A stretch of 25,885 nt of DNA from positions 1 through 25,885 of the forward strand of contig JASBNA010000147.1 of the NCBI GenBank assembly GCA_038087015.1. The letters run 5' to 3'. Every line of letters begins with the position of its first letter. Position 1 is the stretch's first letter. The translations under genes were made by a program, and so were the position numbers. This DNA is from Cerrena zonata. Lineage: Eukaryota; Basidiomycota; Agaricomycetes; Polyporales; Cerrenaceae. Shown one piece after another: positions 21,753-25,885 of the stretch. Below the pieces are notes generated by a model that saw nothing but the letters and a program-made list of their open reading frames with translations, was not told the DNA's origin and did not search any database.

Positions 21753-22576
21753 GTTTAGTTAGCTTATGTAGCATAGAGATCTTCACGTACCAAATTTTAT
21801 ACCATCATTATCGCGGGTCTTAGGATAGAAGATATATTCTATTGGGTTTGGCACCTAGATCACAAACAAAATATTTTGAAAAATGCAAGGGTATGGAATG
21901 CGTGAATAGGAGAATTCCCTGGAAGTATGTCGGATGGTGGCTCGCCCTTGAGCCACCATTCGACACACAGGGTATAAACCTTTCACGTAGAACTTGTCCT
22001 CTACGTAATCCTAGACGACCTACATGATGTTGTGGTATCAGATATCGTGAAAATAGCGCCTTGTGAATGCATAAAGCAGTACAAGAGTGAGATATGATAA
22101 GCTGAAAGACCCGGGATAGACTCGAAGGTGTAGAGAACCAAGAGTCACTGGCACTCCGAGTCAGTGAAACTCAAGCTTTCAAGACACCGAGTCGGCGGAT
22201 TGATGATTTGGGTGATCGAGCGGCTACTGATCGGTCCGGCACGCATCATGGTCCAAAAAGGCAAGTGTCCTAGTTCGACAAAGTGCCTAGCGAAAGGAAA
22301 GTCCAGGCTCACTCTCGAAGGTCGCGTCATATTCATGGTCATAGCCAGCCATAAAATCCAATAGGATATACCAATACAATCACATAACCATAACAAACAT
22401 ATCATATATAAATTGGTTATCAAGATAGTCCTCAAGACCTTATGTCAAATTCCCTCCACAATTGGTTGCAGCTCAACACCCGCCGTAGTACTCGATCAGA
22501 TACATATCTGTTGCATGTGATAGTCAGCACTTATAGGCATTGTTTGAGTAGTAGATACGCCTCACCATTCGCTACC
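21753..22576. other. Intergenic region between convergent Tcp11 and hydrophobin genes
   Basis: This 824-bp stretch lies downstream of both flanking genes, so no promoter is required here. It contains a 16-bp hairpin at 21928-21965. Open frames on either strand are short and without recognisable features. Confidence 0.5.
21928..21965. repeat. 16-bp inverted repeat with 6-nt loop
   Basis: The arms at 21928-21943 and 21950-21965 pair at 15 of 16 positions as DNA, and the remaining pair is G-U if transcribed. The loop is GCCCTT. It sits 176 bp after the Tcp11 stop codon. Confidence 0.85.
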
Positions 22577-23201
22577 TTAGAGCTGGATGATGATGGGGAT
22601 ACAGCCGATGGAAATAAGAGACCCCTAGTGTACATTTTAGTATTGATCAAAGGCGAATGGAGGTGATAGAAGCTTACAAAGCTGTTGTTCTCGCAGCAAA
22701 CAGGGTTAGCAGAGCAGCTGTTTCCGCCAATGCCAATAACGGAAAGAGGGCTACAGTTGATGCCAAGCAAGGCGTTGATGTCGGAGACGACAATGCCCAA
22801 GAGCCCCAAAAGGGCATTAGCGTTAGTGGACTGGGCCTATAGAAGATATCAATAACAAGAAACAGTTGAGAAGACAGAACCATATGTACAGTCGTGACAG
22901 TGTCGCAGCACTGGACAGCGCCGACATTGCATTGAGAGGTAGACGTAGCGGTGGGTGCAGAGACCGTAACGGTGGTCGTTGTGGCGGGAGGCTTACCACC
23001 ACCGGCAGTGCAAACCCCAGTGGTGGTGGTAGTGACGGTGGTAATGGTAGGAATAGTAGGAACAGGGATAGGAAGAGTGGGAGTGGGAGTATTCTGAGAG
23101 GGACTGCCCCAACGCTTGACTTCACCTTGAGGGCCGGGGTTGGGTGTAGCGACGGCAAAGAGAGCAAGGGAGAGGACCATGAGAGCAGAAATGCGAGACA
23201 T
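22577..23201 (-). CDS. Class I hydrophobin with long Thr/Pro-rich spacer
   Basis: The minus-strand exons are 23201-22890, 22836-22678 and 22624-22577, giving 172 aa; both introns are 53 nt. The first 18-19 residues form a secretion signal. The eight hydrophobin cysteines are C91, C98, C99, C132, C145, C151, C152 and C165, with spacing C-X6-CC-X32-C-X12-C-X5-CC-X12-C, within the class I pattern. Such proteins self-assemble at hyphal and air-water surfaces. Between the signal and C91 lie about 70 residues rich in Thr, Pro and Val, longer than the spacer of most hydrophobins I know. This spacer has an extra Cys at 64 and a KR pair at 29-30 that could be a Kex2 site. A TATA box lies about 80 bp upstream. 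Thr-rich parts are likely O-mannosylated (inference). Confidence 0.95.
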
Positions 23202-24708
23202 GTTGGCTGTTGGTGATAAGTGAGTAGTAGAGAACGTTGGAATTGCTTGAGGATGTCGATACAGCACCTACTATCCTTGTATTTATACCCAGCATACTCG
23301 CCGTGAGTTTGTCATGTATGAGGTCAGTAGCATGCGCGGGCGAGAGATGTTCATTGCAATACGATAGTCCTCGTGAAGCTGCTGTTACCGACGTAGCCGT
23401 TGAGGAAGTTGCACATCCGTCATAGAGGAACGCATCAGACAGGGCGAATGAATGCAGCGTAAGTACCATATCGCCAAGATATGATATTCTCTGCGAACCG
23501 AAAAGGCACCGTCCGTCGACACTCTCCAAGTTGGTTGAAATGGATGAACACTTACCATACTTGTTCCTTGTCGGATTATGTAGGGTCGTTATCCGTTATC
23601 GTAGCATTCGTACCTATGCTCTTCAAATGGAGTGGGGCCATGAATGAAAGGCACCGAAGGGTTTTTCCGGGTCAGCATATGACAGCCAATAAAAAATGCA
23701 AATGTCAATCATCACGAGTAAGACTTTCAAATAAATGTCGGAAAATGCATTCAATCTAGGTTCAAGACGGGTGTGAACAGATTCACAGTTTTGTGGTGCT
23801 GCCATCAGTAGTGCCTAGACGTCGGCCGTCCAGGATACTGCATTGATTTTCGGAGTGGGATAGTAGAAGGTTTCGGAATGAATTGTGTCCTACTTCAACG
23901 TGATACTCGTAGAGCCAGTGATATTTACGAGATGTGAGAGAAGAAATCCTAGTATGTTGTTGATCTATATTTGAAACTCGAGTCATGGTGCTGGCAGTGG
24001 AATTAATCACGATAAGTAGAAGATAGGTTCTCACTGGAAGGTTATCTTACCCTTGCCGAGAAACAATAAGCCTCTCGCGCGCCATTTACTGTGAGCAGTC
24101 TCAGTCCACCTGAGATTGGCCAATAGTGATATTTTGTATGTCGACGGTCGTCGAGCAATGGGTAGTTTTGAGGTTGTCGCATCGTTGCAAAGCGGTTCAA
24201 CTAGCCGCAATGCCGCGGCAATAGGCCCGGCTCTAAGAATGGCAATGTCTCCGAAATAACAAACGGTTCACGTAGGCAAATGAACTTGAGTAGTTTATAA
24301 TCTCAGCGAAAACGGCTTGTTACATACTTAATGCCGTATTGAATATTCCCCTTTGGTTGTAAGTAATCTGTGTTGTCAGGTGGTGCGGTATATATACTCT
24401 TAAGGTCAAGCTTTAGATCAAACTCAGGCTTTAGACACAGAAAATATTCTAACGCATTTCATATATTGTGTAGCCTGAGGATTATAAGTATAGCTTACTT
24501 GTGGTGTTATTTTTTCTTAAGCTCTTACATTGAACGAATGGCTCAAAGGTGTACTGTATGATATTCGAGCAATCATTCTATCCGACTTGATTACTAAGTT
24601 TGGGCGTGAAACGAAGCTTTGAAGTGTACCCTCATTCCTTCGAGTTGAACGCCACTTCATCTGAACAGCTCGTATTCCGAATCTTACGAATTTAACTTTA
24701 CAATTCTA
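23202..24708. other. Long intergenic region with hydrophobin promoter
   Basis: The first few hundred bases are the hydrophobin promoter. The remaining 1 kb is AT-rich toward the right, with only short frames on both strands. I see no gene, RNA or transposon in it. The far right should be the promoter of the flavin-reductase-like gene. Confidence 0.45.
23280..23287 (-). promoter_or_regulatory. TATA box of the hydrophobin gene
   Basis: Read on the minus strand this is TATAAATA, about 80 bp upstream of the ATG at 23201. That fits a strongly expressed gene with a short leader. Confidence 0.65.
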
Positions 24709-25861
24709 ATGTTGAGCTGTCTCAGAAACCGGCTCTTTGTTAGGTCACCCGTGGCCAGTTTCTCAGCTTCATACGCGTCACGACCATCATTTAACCCTAC
24801 ACCATCGTTTAAACTTACTGAGCCACCTACACCTGGATGGAACCTAGGTGATGGCTTACCGACGGACAGTACCCTCGGGAAGCGATGGAAGCAAGACGAG
24901 ACACAAGGATGGAAGACATGGGATACGAACACCACGACCGGAAGGTATGTCATCTCGGCATTGAAACTACTGTGTACTAGATGTCAACTACAACATCATA
25001 CTTGTTCTTCCAGAGATTTATATCGTTTATTGACAAGTGCGGTCGTCCCAAGACCGATTGCGTTCGTCTCTACTTTATCGGCTGACCATGTTCCGAATCT
25101 TGCGCCTATGAGGTAATCTTATTCTACCATTCGTTGGTTAGTTCAGGTTGCTGAGACGTCCATAGTTATTTTAACGTGGTATGTGCTGCGCTTGATCGTG
25201 CTGTGTAACATCATACTCAATGATGCCGCAAGGTATCGCATAACCCGCCTTTGCTCAGCATCTCGCTTTCATTGAGTCCACGGAAACCGAAAGACACGAG
25301 AGAGAACATTCACGCTACTAAAGAGTTCACAGTGAATATTATAAGCGAACCGTTTGTTGAAGCCGCCAATATTTGCTCTATTGAAGCTCCATCTGAAGTC
25401 GACGAATGGGTTGTTAGTGGGTTGACACCAGAACCTAGTGTAGGCTATTTTTATCTGAACTATCGATCACGCTTACCTATAGATGCTTTCTGAAGGTTTC
25501 TGTCAAACCGGCCAGAGTTAAAGAAAGTGCTGTCAACTTAGAATGCGAGGTAAGTGTTAGTAATGGATACCTCTTGATATCGGCTGACCCTTGAGATCAG
25601 TTATACAAGTCTATTGACTTTGTTTCGGAATCCGATGGACCACCTACTACAACTCTCGTCATCGGTCTCATAAAGCACATACATATTCGGAATGCTGTTC
25701 TGACCGAAGACCAGAAAACAGTCGATCCCTCTAAACTTCGGCCGGTTGCTCGTCTTGAAGGTAACTCATTCGTTCGCTTAGGTGAAGCCTTCGACGTACC
25801 GCGACACTCATGGAAGGCACTAAAGGATTCCGTGGAGAAGATAATGGAAGAGCGGAAATAA
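24709..25861 (+). CDS. Flavin-reductase-like FMN-binding split-barrel protein
   Basis: The exons are 24709-24944, 25014-25112, 25166-25178, 25233-25439, 25496-25549 and 25601-25861, giving 289 aa. The protein fits the flavin reductase-like domain family, which binds FMN in a split barrel. Key segments are SAVVPRPIAFVSTLSADHVPNLAPMSYFNVVSHNPPLLSISLS (broken here by splice sites), then RKPKDTRENI and EFTVNI. Exon 3 is only 13 nt; it supplies the conserved SYFNV link, so its presence is well supported. The N-terminal 30 residues are rich in Arg, Ser and Ala and lack acids, which suggests a mitochondrial presequence. The C-terminal part (about 200-289) completes the barrel. The enzyme's partner or substrate is not evident. 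Confidence 0.88.
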
Positions 25862-25885
25862 CTCTGGAGTGCGCTGACCTCGTTC

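Noticed and set aside
22145..22435. Minus-strand 96-codon frame between Tcp11 and hydrophobin
   Set aside because: Irregular composition, no family features, no supporting splice or promoter signals.
22866..23216. Gly/Arg/Asn-rich plus-strand open frame opposite the hydrophobin
   Set aside because: It is the antisense shadow of the Thr/Pro-rich spacer; the minus-strand gene has a signal peptide, introns and eight ordered cysteines.
24370..24561. Plus-strand 63-codon frame in the right intergenic region
   Set aside because: AT-rich sequence with low protein likeness and no start context or promoter.

Overview
The window looks like a piece of nuclear genome from a filamentous basidiomycete, most likely an agaricomycete. 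Genes are split by many short GT-AG introns (about 50-70 nt). There is a class I hydrophobin, a tandem pair of multi-exon cytochrome P450s, and a stand-alone fungal DUF262 protein. Exon joins were worked out by hand from splice sites, reading phase and family motifs; each complete model closes in frame.

Layout, left to right. (1) 66-1324 (+): 3' part of an iron-type alcohol dehydrogenase gene, cut by the window edge. (2) 1795-3452 (+): mitochondrial-type cation diffusion facilitator with a His-rich N-terminal stretch. (3) 3983-5555 (+): DUF262 protein of 404 aa, including a 7-nt microexon. (4) 5707-7137 (-): Dcc1, a subunit of the Ctf18-RFC clamp loader. (5) 7438-9467 (+): NIPA magnesium transporter, divergent from dcc1 across a 300-bp promoter that carries four ACGCG (MCB-type) cores. 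(6) 9468-10703: unresolved interval with weak coding signals. (7) 10704-11710 (+): 243-aa protein of unknown function. (8) 12622-14814 and 15417-17577 (+): two P450 genes in tandem, 12 exons each, with exons 2-11 of identical length. (9) 17792-19403 (-): zinc-dependent medium-chain dehydrogenase, convergent with the second P450. (10) 19718-21752 (+): Tcp11/Sok1-domain protein, divergent from the dehydrogenase. (11) 22577-23201 (-): class I hydrophobin with an unusually long Thr/Pro-rich spacer. (12) 24709-25861 (+): flavin-reductase-like split-barrel protein with a 13-nt microexon.

Most genes are unrelated housekeeping or accessory genes. The only grouping that suggests a shared pathway is the two P450s with the adjacent zinc dehydrogenase; this is an inference from position only. 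No complete transposon, CRISPR array, rRNA or tRNA was seen. The points most worth a second look are the DUF262 protein with an intact DGxQR motif, the microexons, the tandem P450s, the MCB cluster at dcc1, the hydrophobin spacer, a strong 16-bp hairpin at 21928-21965, and an unexplained 145-codon open frame just upstream of the first P450.
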